17,370 nucleotides of DNA from an uncultured Eubacteriales bacterium (GCA_900548615.1 URKW01000042.1:1-17370), one strand, 5' to 3'. Positions 5,658 through 12,727 are shown, numbered from the stretch's first letter. A program made the numbers and translations. The notes: generated by a model from the letters alone, not told the origin.

Positions 5658-7055
5658 ATGGCAGAGAACAAGCTGGGCGTCATGCCCGTTTCCAAACTCA
5701 TCTGGAACATGTCCCTCCCCATTATCGCCTCCATGCTGGTGCAGGCGCTGTACAACATCGTGGACAGTGTATTCGTCAGCTGGGTCAGCGAGGCGTCGCT
5801 GACGGCGGTATCGCTGGCCTTCCCCGCCCAGAATTTGATGATCTCGCTGGCGGCAGGCACGGCGGTAGGCGTCAACGCGCTGCTGGGCCGTGCGTTAGGC
5901 GCGGGAGAGCGGCAGCGGGCCGACCGTGTGGCGGTGAACGGCCTGTTTCTGGCGTTCGTGGGCTTTGCCGTCAGCTGTGTGCTGGGCCTGACCTGCGCCG
6001 GGGCGTTCCTCCGCTCCCAAACCCAGGTGGAGGAGATCGTGGTGATGGGCGAGCAGTACCTGCACATCGTCATGGGCTGCTCTTTCGCCCTGTTCGGCCA
6101 AATCATGCTGGAGCGGCTGCTGCAAGGCACCGGCCGTTCCCTGCTGAGCATGTACACCCAGGGTCTGGGCGCTATCGTCAACATCATTCTGGACCCGATT
6201 TTCATTTTCGTGTTTGACATGGGCGTGGCAGGCGCCGCTATCGCCACCGTCATCGGCCAGATCTGCGGTATGCTGCTGGCGGCCTACTTCAACGTGAAGA
6301 AGAACACCGATATTACCCTCCGGGTCAAAGGCTTCCGGCCCGACTGGCGGCTGATCGGCAGCATTTACGCCATCGGTTTGCCCAGCGTTATTATGATGGC
6401 CATCGGCTCCGTCATGACCTTCCTGATGAACAAGATCCTCATCACCTACCACTCCGCCCACGAGACGGCGGCTACCGCGTTCGGCATTTACTTCAAGCTG
6501 AATTCCTTTATCTTCATGCCGGTGTTCGGCCTGAATAACGGCGTGGTGCCCATCATCGCCTATAACTACGGCGCACAGAACCGTTCCCGTATGGTGGAGG
6601 CCATTAAGCGCAGCGCCATTTACGCGTCCATTATCATGCTGCTGGGTATCGCGCTGTTTCAGGCCATCCCCGGCACGCTGCTGAAGATTTTCGACGCCAC
6701 CGACACCATGCTGACCGTGGGCATCCCCGCCCTGCGGATCATCTCCCTCAGCTTCTGGATCGCCGGCGCCTGCATCGCGCTGGGCGGCTCGTTCCAGGCG
6801 CTGGGCAAGTCCATGTACTCCATGGTGGTGTCCATCATCCGCCAGCTGGTATTTCTGATCCCCATCGCCTACGTGCTGGCCCGGTACGGCCAGAGCATCG
6901 GCAACGACGATCTGGTGTGGTGGTGTTTCCCTCTGGCGGAGGTGGCGTCGCTGTTCGTGACGCTGGCGTTCTTCCGGCGGCTGTACCGGACGCTGATCTC
7001 CAAGATCCCCGAGCATGGCACCAAAGACGGCGGCGAGGAAAGCCTGCTGGGGTAA
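5658..7055 (+). CDS. MATE family multidrug/cation efflux transporter
   Basis: A 465-aa membrane protein with about 12 hydrophobic segments, the usual length for MATE (NorM/DinF/MepA-like) antiporters that export drugs or cationic compounds using Na+ or H+ gradients. The N-terminal signature LYNIVDSVFVSWVSEASLTA (31-50), the following SLAFPAQNL and the small-residue-rich AAGTAVGVNALLGRALGAG are typical. The second half repeats the fold, with YNYGAQNR as a landmark. The start has AAAGGA 9 bases upstream. The gene has its own terminator (7075-7105) and probably its own promoter. It stands between rpmH and dnaA, where most Firmicutes have only an intergenic origin segment. The substrate cannot be read from the sequence. 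Base composition by eye does not differ from the neighbours. Confidence 0.93.
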   Translation: MAENKLGVMPVSKLIWNMSLPIIASMLVQALYNIVDSVFVSWVSEASLTAVSLAFPAQNLMISLAAGTAVGVNALLGRALGAGERQRADRVAVNGLFLAFVGFAVSCVLGLTCAGAFLRSQTQVEEIVVMGEQYLHIVMGCSFALFGQIMLERLLQGTGRSLLSMYTQGLGAIVNIILDPIFIFVFDMGVAGAAIATVIGQICGMLLAAYFNVKKNTDITLRVKGFRPDWRLIGSIYAIGLPSVIMMAIGSVMTFLMNKILITYHSAHETAATAFGIYFKLNSFIFMPVFGLNNGVVPIIAYNYGAQNRSRMVEAIKRSAIYASIIMLLGIALFQAIPGTLLKIFDATDTMLTVGIPALRIISLSFWIAGACIALGGSFQALGKSMYSMVVSIIRQLVFLIPIAYVLARYGQSIGNDDLVWWCFPLAEVASLFVTLAFFRRLYRTLISKIPEHGTKDGGEESLLG

Positions 7056-7074
7056 AATTTGATAGGTTGATAGG

Positions 7075-7105
7075 AAAAGAGCGGACACGTGTCCGCTCTT
7101 TTTTT
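7075..7105 (+). terminator. Rho-independent terminator of the MATE gene
   Basis: A perfect palindrome, GAGCGGACAC (7079-7088) against GTGTCCGCTC (7089-7098), has A4 before it and seven T after it, 20 bases past the stop codon. Confidence 0.9.
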
Positions 7106-7109
7106 GGTG

Positions 7110-7545
7110 TTTCGCGCTCCGGCGCGAGATACTTTTGGCCGTTGTCCCAAAAGTACCCAAAAGGACAACTTAAACCTGCGGTTTAAGAATCCGCCCGCGC
7201 TATACCCCTTTACAAATTTGCAGCCTTATACCACGCGTTTGTAGAACACGGTGGTTATCGTTACGTATGACGCATCGACTTTCTTCTTGCGCCGCTGCCG
7301 CTCATACACTCGACGATAGAACCGAAAGCGCTGTTCGGCGTAGGCATCAGCGGCAGCGGCGCAGGAGCAGAGACGATCCTTTTATCCAAACGCAGAAGAA
7401 AACCTTGCGTGAACGTGTGGTATGCAATCACAAGTCCGCACAGAATATAGCGCGCCCGGAAGTGAAGGAACCGGAGGTTCCTTCTGGCGCTTTTGCCTAC
7501 TTTTGCCGCTATTGGCAAAAGTAGGTCGTCCCCGAAGGGACGAAA
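7110..7545 (+). repeat. Large structured intergenic element, copy A (upstream of dnaA)
   Basis: About 436 bp and non-coding, with a sister copy at 10536-10973 in the same orientation. Hairpins in order: TCGCGC/GCGCGA (7112-7127); TACTTTTGG/CCAAAAGTA (7130-7155); CTTAAACC/GGTTTAAG (7169-7187); a 14-bp stem at 7289-7302 with 7349-7362 and a 46-base loop, extendable with G-U pairs; GAAGGAACC/GGTTCCTTC (7464-7484), extended by GCGCC/GGCGC; CCTACTTTTGCC/GGCAAAAGTAGG (7496-7525); and TCGTCCC/GGGACGA (7526-7543). The ends form imperfect inverted repeats of about 50 bp starting TTTCG. A near-consensus DnaA box TTATCCAAA lies at 7382-7390. The open frames inside are not kept in copy B. Confidence 0.88.
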
Positions 7546-7582
7546 CTCTTTCCCTCCCGCGTTTTATTAGAATAAGTATTAC

Positions 7583-7611
7583 TTTACTTTTCCACAGCTT
7601 TCTGTTATACT
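7583..7611 (+). promoter_or_regulatory. Predicted dnaA promoter with internal DnaA box
   Basis: TTTACT (7583-7588) and TATACT (7606-7611) are 17 bases apart. The DnaA box TTTTCCACA (7588-7596) starts at the edge of the -35 and fills half the spacer. DnaA binding there would block RNA polymerase, matching the known negative autoregulation of dnaA. Confidence 0.6.
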
Positions 7612-7658
7612 TAGCATTAGAGAAATAGGCTCACGGGAAACGGGAAGGGAGTGCAGGG

Positions 7659-8972
7659 ATGAATTCACTGTCCGACGTATGGAAAACAGTACTTGACCGA
7701 CTGAAAAAACAACTCTCCGACACCACCATCAACACCTGGTTTGACGAGGTTACGGTGGTGACCATGGAGGATTCCGCACTGGTGCTGCACTGCGGCAACG
7801 TGTTTAAGAAAAGTACCATCGAAAAACGCTTTGTACCCCAGATCAAGGAGGCGCTGCGGGATATCTTCTCCTCCGATCTGGAGGTGAAGCTGCTGGACGA
7901 CGAGCAGCTGGCCGCCTATCACGGCGTGCGGCCCGACCACCCCGACACGCTGGCCGACAGCGAGGCCTTCACCTTTGAGACCTACGTGGTGGGCCCGCAG
8001 AACAAGATGGCCTACGCCGCCGCCCGCAGTGTGGCGGAAAAGCCTGCCGGTTCCTTCAACCCCCTGTTCATCTACGGCGACAGCGGACTGGGCAAGACCC
8101 ACCTTCTCCACGCCATCGCCCGGCAGACCCGGCGTCTCCGTCCGGAGAGCAGCATCGTGCTGGTGAAGGGCGTGGACTTCACAAATGAACTGATCGAAGC
8201 CATCCGGGGCGGCACCACCTCTGAATTCCGGGATAAATACCAGAAGGAATCTCTCCTGCTGGTGGACGATATCCAGTTTATCGCCGGCAAGCAGCAGACA
8301 CAGGAGGAGTTCTTCCATACCTTCAACGCGCTGTACGAGTCCGGCAAGCAGATCGTCCTGACCTCCGACCGTCCGCCCAAGGAAATGACCCAGCTGGAGG
8401 ATCGTCTCCGCACCCGGTTCGAGTGGGGCCTGATGGTTGACGTCGAACCCCCAGACTACGAGACGAGACTGGCCATCATCCGCAACAAGGCGGCCCTGCT
8501 GGGCATCAATCTGCCGGATCGCATCTCCAGCATGATCGCCGAGAATATCACCGCCAACGTCCGCCAGATCGAGGGCGTGCTGAATAAGATCCTGGCCTAC
8601 AGCGACCTGATGGGCGTTATGGACGAGGAAGCCATCATGAAGGCGCTGGAAGACGTGGTGAAAAACAGCAACGAGTACATCCCCACGCCGGAGTCCATTA
8701 TCGAGTATATCTCCAAGTATTTCGGCATCGAGCCGGACGTTCTGCAGGGACAGAGCCGGAGCCGCGACATTACCAACGCCCGCCAGATCGCCATGTACCT
8801 GATCCGCCGCATGACCAACCTGTCCTTGAAGGACATCGGCAAGGCCCTTGGCAACCGCGACCACAGTACCGTCATGCACAGTCTGGAAAAGGTGGAGGCC
8901 CAGATGCGCTCCGACCCCGCCTTTGCCGAAACGGTGAAGGAGATCACCACCAACATCAACGCGAAACAGTGA
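7659..8972 (+). CDS. dnaA: Chromosomal replication initiator protein DnaA
   Basis: Binds DnaA boxes at oriC, forms an ATP-dependent filament and melts the origin. The 437-aa protein has domain I at 1-80, a very short linker (about 81-105), the AAA+ domain with Walker A GDSGLGKT (140-147), Walker B LLLVDD (199-204) and sensor 1 LTSDRPP (234-240), and the arginine-finger segment DRLRTRFEWG (248-257). The C-terminal DNA-binding domain has helix-turn-helix residues and the signature NRDHSTVMHSLEKV (399-412); the common GGRDH reads GNRDH here. AAGGGAG lies 7 bases before the ATG. Downstream come the oriC boxes and dnaN. The promoter contains a DnaA box, so autoregulation is likely. Confidence 0.98.
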   Translation: MNSLSDVWKTVLDRLKKQLSDTTINTWFDEVTVVTMEDSALVLHCGNVFKKSTIEKRFVPQIKEALRDIFSSDLEVKLLDDEQLAAYHGVRPDHPDTLADSEAFTFETYVVGPQNKMAYAAARSVAEKPAGSFNPLFIYGDSGLGKTHLLHAIARQTRRLRPESSIVLVKGVDFTNELIEAIRGGTTSEFRDKYQKESLLLVDDIQFIAGKQQTQEEFFHTFNALYESGKQIVLTSDRPPKEMTQLEDRLRTRFEWGLMVDVEPPDYETRLAIIRNKAALLGINLPDRISSMIAENITANVRQIEGVLNKILAYSDLMGVMDEEAIMKALEDVVKNSNEYIPTPESIIEYISKYFGIEPDVLQGQSRSRDITNARQIAMYLIRRMTNLSLKDIGKALGNRDHSTVMHSLEKVEAQMRSDPAFAETVKEITTNINAKQ

Positions 8973-8984
8973 GAAAAATTTAAA

Positions 8985-9140
8985 GCCTCCTTGTGTAAAG
9001 GGAGGTGTCAAAAATCTTGATTTTTGACGGAAGGATTGTCGTAGAGACAGCTATTGTGGCCACCAACTGGTAGTCTAGCCTACATCAGACAACCCCTCAG
9101 TCAGTCTTGCGGCTGACAGCTCCCCTTACACAGGGGAGCC
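8985..9140. repeat. MITE-like palindromic element between dnaA and oriC
   Basis: 156 bp, beginning 12 bases after the dnaA stop. The inverted ends are GCCTCCTTGTGTAAAGGGAG... on the left and, read from the right, GGCTCCCCTGTGTAAGGGGA.... Each end also folds on itself. Inside are a perfect 9-bp hairpin TCAAAAATC/GATTTTTGA (9008-9027) and GTCAG/CTGAC near the right end. There is no coding capacity. A shorter relative lies at 14672-14778. It resembles non-autonomous intergenic elements that are common in gut Clostridia; this is recalled, not searched. Confidence 0.75.
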
Positions 9141-9180
9141 ATTACTGTGATGCCCCAACCATTTTTCCCCATTTCCCGTG

Positions 9181-9308
9181 GAATCCACATGGAAAATATG
9201 TGGATAACCCTTTCTTCCCCGACAGGTGTGGAAACCGTTCGCCTTTTCCCACCATGTCCCGTGGAGAAAAAACACCGGGAAATACAGGGCTTGTCCCACT
9301 TTTCCACA
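9181..9308. other. oriC: oriC DnaA-box cluster
   Basis: A perfect consensus box TTATCCACA lies on the minus strand at 9199-9207. It faces a degenerate box GAATCCACA (9181-9189), and together they form an 8-bp inverted repeat ATCCACAT/ATGTGGAT. Further boxes are GTTTCCACA on the minus strand (9227-9235, two mismatches) and TTTTCCACA (9300-9308, one mismatch). Weaker TTTTCYCAC-like sites lie between. This matches the downstream half (incC) of a Bacillus-type bipartite oriC, placed between dnaA and dnaN. Confidence 0.85.
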
Positions 9309-9363
9309 TTTTTTTCTACTACTGCTGATACTACGAAATAAATAGATTAGTTTATGTTGTGTT
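9300..9363 (+). other. Origin unwinding element: DnaA box, T-tract, DnaA-trios, AT-rich DNA
   Basis: Box TTTTCCACA (9300-9308) is followed by T7 (9309-9315). Seven triplets come next: CTA CTA CTG CTG ATA CTA CGA (9316-9336), then an AT-rich stretch to about 9363. The order DnaA box, spacer, DnaA-trio, DUE is the basal unwinding system described for B. subtilis, where DnaA extends from the box onto the trios as single strand. Unlike the B. subtilis GC-rich spacer, the spacer here is a pure T-tract. Confidence 0.75.
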
Positions 9364-9393
9364 TCCAAAAAATATGCCTGCGATTTTTTGGAA
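9363..9393 (+). promoter_or_regulatory. Perfect 10-bp inverted repeat upstream of dnaN
   Basis: TTCCAAAAAA (9363-9372) and TTTTTTGGAA (9384-9393) enclose 11 bases. It lies between the unwinding element and the dnaN ribosome-binding site. It may be an mRNA hairpin in the dnaN leader, a protein site, or part of the melting region. Confidence 0.5.
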
Positions 9394-9417
9394 GGCCACG
9401 ACAGGAAAGGATCACCT

Positions 9418-10530
9418 ATGCTGAAATTCTCCTGCGAAAAAGCGCTGCTGCAAGCGGCGGCGGCCACCGCCAGCCGCGCCGTTGCCGCGAAAAGCTCCAT
9501 CCCGGCGCTGGAGGGCCTGCTGCTGGAGGGCGGCGACGGCCTTACCCTGTCGGGCTACAACACACAGACCGGTATCCGCACACGGCTGGAGGCCGACGTG
9601 CGGGAGGAGGGCCGCATCGTACTGAATGCCCGCCTGTTTGGCGACATTATTCGCCGTATGCCGGATGATATGATTGTATTCTCGGCGGACGAAAAGCTGA
9701 TGGTGCACCTCAGCTGCGGCGACGCCAGCTTTGACATTCTGGGCCTGTCCGCCGACGATTACCCCGAGCTGCCGGAGGTGGACGACCAGTACGGCGTCGC
9801 CATACAGCAGAAAACGCTGAAGGCCATGATCGGCCAGACGGCCTTCGCCGTCTCCACCAACGAGAGCCGCCCCGTCCATACCGGCTCCCTGTTTGAGATC
9901 GACGACAGCGGCCTTACCATGGTGTCGGTGGATGGCTTTCGCCTTGCCCTGCGGCACGAGCCGCTGGAGAAGATCGAGGGCGGCGCGTTCCGCTTCGTGG
10001 CGCCGGGCAGCGCTCTGAAGGAGGTAGAGAACATCTGCGGCGACAGCGATGATATGGTCAATATTACCTGCGGCAAGCGCCACCTGCTGTTCTCCGTGGG
10101 CGAGACCCAGCTGATCTGCCGCCGTCTCGAGGGCGAATTCCTGGATTACAAGAACGCTATTCCCCGCAATAACCCCATTCTGGTGGACGTGGAGAACAGC
10201 GCCCTGCTGCAGAGCCTTGACCGTGTGTCGGTGGTCATCAGCGAGAAGCTGAAAAGCCCCGTCCGCTGCGTGTTCGACCTTGACCGGGTGTATCTCAGCG
10301 CCCGCACCGGCAACGGCGAGGCCAAGGATATCTGCCTCACAAAGGGCGACGGCGCGGGCCTTGAGATCGGCTTCAATAACCGCTACCTCATGGAGGCGCT
10401 GCGGTACGCTCCGGCGGACACGGTGCGCTTCGCCCTGAACACCAATATTTCCCCTTGCGTTATCACCCCCACCGACGGCAGCGACAGCTTTTTGTATATG
10501 GTTCTGCCGGTGAGATTGAAGGCGCAGTAA
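9418..10530 (+). CDS. dnaN: DNA polymerase III beta subunit (sliding clamp)
   Basis: The ring-shaped processivity clamp for replicative polymerase; also a hub for repair and mismatch proteins. At 370 aa it has the length of three tandem clamp domains. Recognisable landmarks are FAVSTNESRPVHTGSLFEI, the loop MVSVDGFRLALR, and the C-terminal YMVLPVRL, the last forming part of the partner-binding pocket. I chose ATG 9418 because AGGAAAGG stands 7 bases upstream and MLKFSCEKALL matches family N-termini; a TTG at 9388 lacks such a site. It is followed by the structured element B rather than directly by yaaA/recF, so downstream genes may need their own promoter or readthrough. Confidence 0.98.
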   Translation: MLKFSCEKALLQAAAATASRAVAAKSSIPALEGLLLEGGDGLTLSGYNTQTGIRTRLEADVREEGRIVLNARLFGDIIRRMPDDMIVFSADEKLMVHLSCGDASFDILGLSADDYPELPEVDDQYGVAIQQKTLKAMIGQTAFAVSTNESRPVHTGSLFEIDDSGLTMVSVDGFRLALRHEPLEKIEGGAFRFVAPGSALKEVENICGDSDDMVNITCGKRHLLFSVGETQLICRRLEGEFLDYKNAIPRNNPILVDVENSALLQSLDRVSVVISEKLKSPVRCVFDLDRVYLSARTGNGEAKDICLTKGDGAGLEIGFNNRYLMEALRYAPADTVRFALNTNISPCVITPTDGSDSFLYMVLPVRLKAQ

Positions 10531-10535
10531 GGATG

Positions 10536-10973
10536 TTTCGTGGCTCCGGCCACGAGGTACTTTTGCCCACAGCGGCAAAAGTACCCAAAAACGCTGCTTA
10601 AACCTGCGGTTTAAGAATCCGCGCACGCTGTTTTGCATTGCAAATTTGTGGCCTTGTACCACGCGTTCACAGAACATTGCCATTATCGTTTCTCATGACG
10701 CATCGACTTTCTTCTTGCGCCGCTGCCGCTCATTACTGCAACGGTAGAAGATGATTCGTTGTTCGGCGTAGGCATTAGCGGCAGCGGCGCAGGAGCAGAG
10801 ACGATCCTTTTATCCAAACGAAAAAGAAAAGCTTATGTAAACGCGCGGTAAAATCTAACATATTTTTATAGCGTATAGCGCGCCCGGAAGTGAAGGAACC
10901 GGAGGTTCCTTCCGGTGCTTTTGCCTACTTTTGTCACTGTTGACAAAAGTAGGTCGCGATCGGAAGCGCGAAA
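10536..10973 (+). repeat. Large structured intergenic element, copy B (between dnaN and yaaA)
   Basis: About 438 bp, the direct-repeat partner of 7110-7545. From 10558 to 10973 it aligns with copy A at a constant offset of 3428 with no gap. The hairpins are TCGTGG/CCACGA (10538-10555), GGTACTTTTGCC/GGCAAAAGTACC (10556-10585), CTTAAACC/GGTTTAAG (10597-10615), a 14-bp stem at 10717-10730 with 10777-10790, GAAGGAACC/GGTTCCTTC with an outer GCGCC/GGTGC (10880-10918), CCTACTTTTGTC/GACAAAAGTAGG (10924-10953) and TCGCG/CGCGA (10954-10971). TTATCCAAA recurs at 10810-10818. It starts only 6 bases after the dnaN stop, and its end lies 30 bases before the yaaA start. Confidence 0.88.
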
Positions 10974-11002
10974 TTTTTCCTATCAATAAAAAGGACAACA
11001 TT

Positions 11003-11221
11003 ATGGAAACCATTACCATCACCACAGAATTCATCAAGCTACAGGATCTTCTCAAGCTCTCCGGGCTGGTCTACACCGGCGGCGAGGCCAAGGTGCTGAT
11101 CCAGGAGGGTGCTGTCACCGTCAACGGCGAGGTCTGCACCCAGCGGGGCAAGAAGCTCCGCCCCGGCGACACCGTGGACTTCGGCGGCAAGAAGCTGACC
11201 GTTCAGTATGCGGATCAATGA
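11003..11221 (+). CDS. yaaA: S4-domain RNA-binding protein YaaA
   Basis: A 72-aa protein that is almost entirely one S4 RNA-binding domain (FIKLQDLLKLSGLVYTGGEA ... VTVNGEVCTQRGKKLRPGD). The family sits between dnaN and recF in many Firmicutes; a role in ribosome assembly has been proposed for the B. subtilis protein. The start ATG at 11003 has AAGGAC 6 bases upstream. An in-frame upstream start at 10931 would run into element B and is rejected. The end overlaps recF by 14 bases. Confidence 0.92.
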   Translation: METITITTEFIKLQDLLKLSGLVYTGGEAKVLIQEGAVTVNGEVCTQRGKKLRPGDTVDFGGKKLTVQYADQ

Positions 11222-12311
11222 ATTATCCCTGTCGGGCTTTCGCAACTACCACCGCCAGAGCCTGACCTTCGACCCCGACTGCAACGTGATCTACGGCGAA
11301 AACGCACAGGGCAAGACCAACCTTCTGGAAGCGGTGGTCTATCTCTCCTGCGGCAAGTCGCCCCGCACCCACGCGGACAGGGAGCTGATCGGCTTCGACG
11401 CGCCCGGCGCGGTGCTGGAGGGCCGCATCCTGTCCCGTGACCGGGACTTTGTGACCCGTATCGAGCTGAACCGGGGCAAAAAGCGGAAGATGACCGTTAA
11501 CGGCGTGGCCGCAAAAAACGCCGCCGCTCTCTCTGACGTGCTGCACACGGTGTTCTTCGCGCCGGAGGATCTGTTTCTCATCCGGGACGGCGCGGCGGCA
11601 AGGCGAAAGTTCATGGATCTGTCCCTGTGCCAGCTGCGGCCCCGGTACGCCGAGGCGCTGGCGGAGTACAGCCGCCTGTACGAGCACAAGACCCGTATCC
11701 TCCGGGACAGCGAGGACTTTCCCGGCTTGCTGGACACCCTGCCGGAGTTCAACCACCGGCTCATTCAGGTGGGCGCGGTGCTGATCCGCTACCGGGCGTC
11801 CTTCTGCGAAAAGCTGCGGCAGTACGCCGCCCAGGCTCACGCCGAATGCAGCGGCGGCCGCGAGGAGCTGTCCTTGCAGTATAAGACCGTCAAAACCGTC
11901 ACCGATCCGCTGGCGGATGCTTCGGTGGTGGCGCAGCAGCTGGCGGAGCATCAGCAGAGCCACTACGCCGCCGAGATCGCGTCGCGCCTGTGTCTCAGCG
12001 GCCCCCACAAGGACGATATCGAGGTGTCCGTCAACGGCCACAGCGCCCGGCAGTTCTGCTCACAGGGGCAGGTGCGGACGGCGGCGCTGGCCCTGAAGCT
12101 GGCGGAACGGGAGATCCACAAGGACACCTTCGGGGAATACCCCGTCATGCTGCTGGACGATGTGCTCTCCGAGCTTGACCCTCTGCGGCAGGAGTACGTC
12201 CTCAACCGCATCGCCGGAGGACAGGTGTTCATCACCTGCTGCGAAAACGACCGTCTGGACACGCTGCTGAACGGCAAAGTGTTTCACGTGAAAAACGGGG
12301 AGGTGCTGTGA
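11208..12311 (+). CDS. recF: DNA replication and repair protein RecF
   Basis: An SMC-like ATPase that helps load RecA at gaps and restart stalled forks, working with RecO and RecR. The 367-aa protein has Walker A GENAQGKT (30-37), the ABC-type signature region CSQGQVRTAALALKL (from 284) and Walker B VMLLDDVLSELD (from 313). The start MRINELSLSGFRNY is the family N-terminus, and it lies 14 bases inside the end of yaaA without a strong ribosome-binding site, so coupled translation is likely. The stop overlaps the remB start (TGATG). Confidence 0.97.
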   Translation: MRINELSLSGFRNYHRQSLTFDPDCNVIYGENAQGKTNLLEAVVYLSCGKSPRTHADRELIGFDAPGAVLEGRILSRDRDFVTRIELNRGKKRKMTVNGVAAKNAAALSDVLHTVFFAPEDLFLIRDGAAARRKFMDLSLCQLRPRYAEALAEYSRLYEHKTRILRDSEDFPGLLDTLPEFNHRLIQVGAVLIRYRASFCEKLRQYAAQAHAECSGGREELSLQYKTVKTVTDPLADASVVAQQLAEHQQSHYAAEIASRLCLSGPHKDDIEVSVNGHSARQFCSQGQVRTAALALKLAEREIHKDTFGEYPVMLLDDVLSELDPLRQEYVLNRIAGGQVFITCCENDRLDTLLNGKVFHVKNGEVL

Positions 12312-12583
12312 TGCCGTACCTGCACATCGGACAAAGCGTCACCGTGGAGGAAAAGCGGATCATCGGGATATTCGATCTGGACAACACCACCTATTCCAAG
12401 CACACCCGGAATTTTCTGGACGGCGCGGAGGCGGAGGGACAGGTCATCTCCGTGTGCGAGGATATTCCCCGCTCCTTCCTGCTGTGCGACCACCCCTATC
12501 ATAAGCAGATCATCTATCTCTCCCAGCTGAACACCGCCACGCTGCAAAAGCGCGCCGAAAGCTGGCGGGAGGAGTTGGAATAG
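12311..12583 (+). CDS. remB: RemB/YaaB family regulator (DUF370)
   Basis: A 90-aa protein of the DUF370 family. The opening PYLHIGQSVTVEEKRIIGIF and the stretch NTTYSKHTRNFL match YaaB/RemB, encoded beside recF in B. subtilis, where RemB influences extracellular matrix genes. The related RemA is a DNA-binding protein; a DNA-binding role here is inferred. The ATG at 12311 shares bases with the recF stop (TGATG), and GGGGAGG stands 7 bases upstream; the GTG just before it is the weaker start. Confidence 0.92.
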   Translation: MPYLHIGQSVTVEEKRIIGIFDLDNTTYSKHTRNFLDGAEAEGQVISVCEDIPRSFLLCDHPYHKQIIYLSQLNTATLQKRAESWREELE

Positions 12584-12593
12584 AATTATAAGC

Positions 12594-12666
12594 GGCGGCC
12601 TGAGGGCAGGCCGCCCTACGGAATGTTACCGAACCCAATCGTAGGGCGGGGTGCCCTCACCCCGCC
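12594..12666. repeat. Two GC-rich palindromes between remB and gyrB
   Basis: GGCGGCCT/AGGCCGCC (12594-12601 with 12608-12615), followed by CTAC, and GGCGGGGTG/CACCCCGCC (12645-12653 with 12658-12666), preceded by GTAG. They have the same CTAC/GTAG borders as other intergenic palindromes here and fill most of the 144-base gap. No clear promoter for gyrB is visible in what remains. Confidence 0.65.
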
Positions 12667-12727
12667 GCACATGATATGGTATACGCCGCTTCATACGCAA
12701 ATCCCTTCTTACAGAGGAGAATACAAT

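Noticed and set aside
7267..7524. 85-aa frames on both strands inside element A
   Set aside because: The aligned copy B has stop codons in the same frames (plus strand TGA after about 19 codons; minus strand TAA after about 26 codons), so neither protein is conserved.
8985..9140. tRNA or other classical RNA gene in the dnaA-dnaN gap
   Set aside because: No cloverleaf or T-loop motif was found; the folding comes from the inverted ends of a repeat element.
10931..11002. Longer N-terminus for yaaA
   Set aside because: It would begin inside the terminal hairpin of element B and lacks a ribosome-binding site; the ATG at 11003 has one and fits the family length.
12623..12727. Extra 35 residues on GyrB
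   Set aside because: They are encoded by palindromic repeat DNA and precede the proper ribosome-binding site and family N-terminus.
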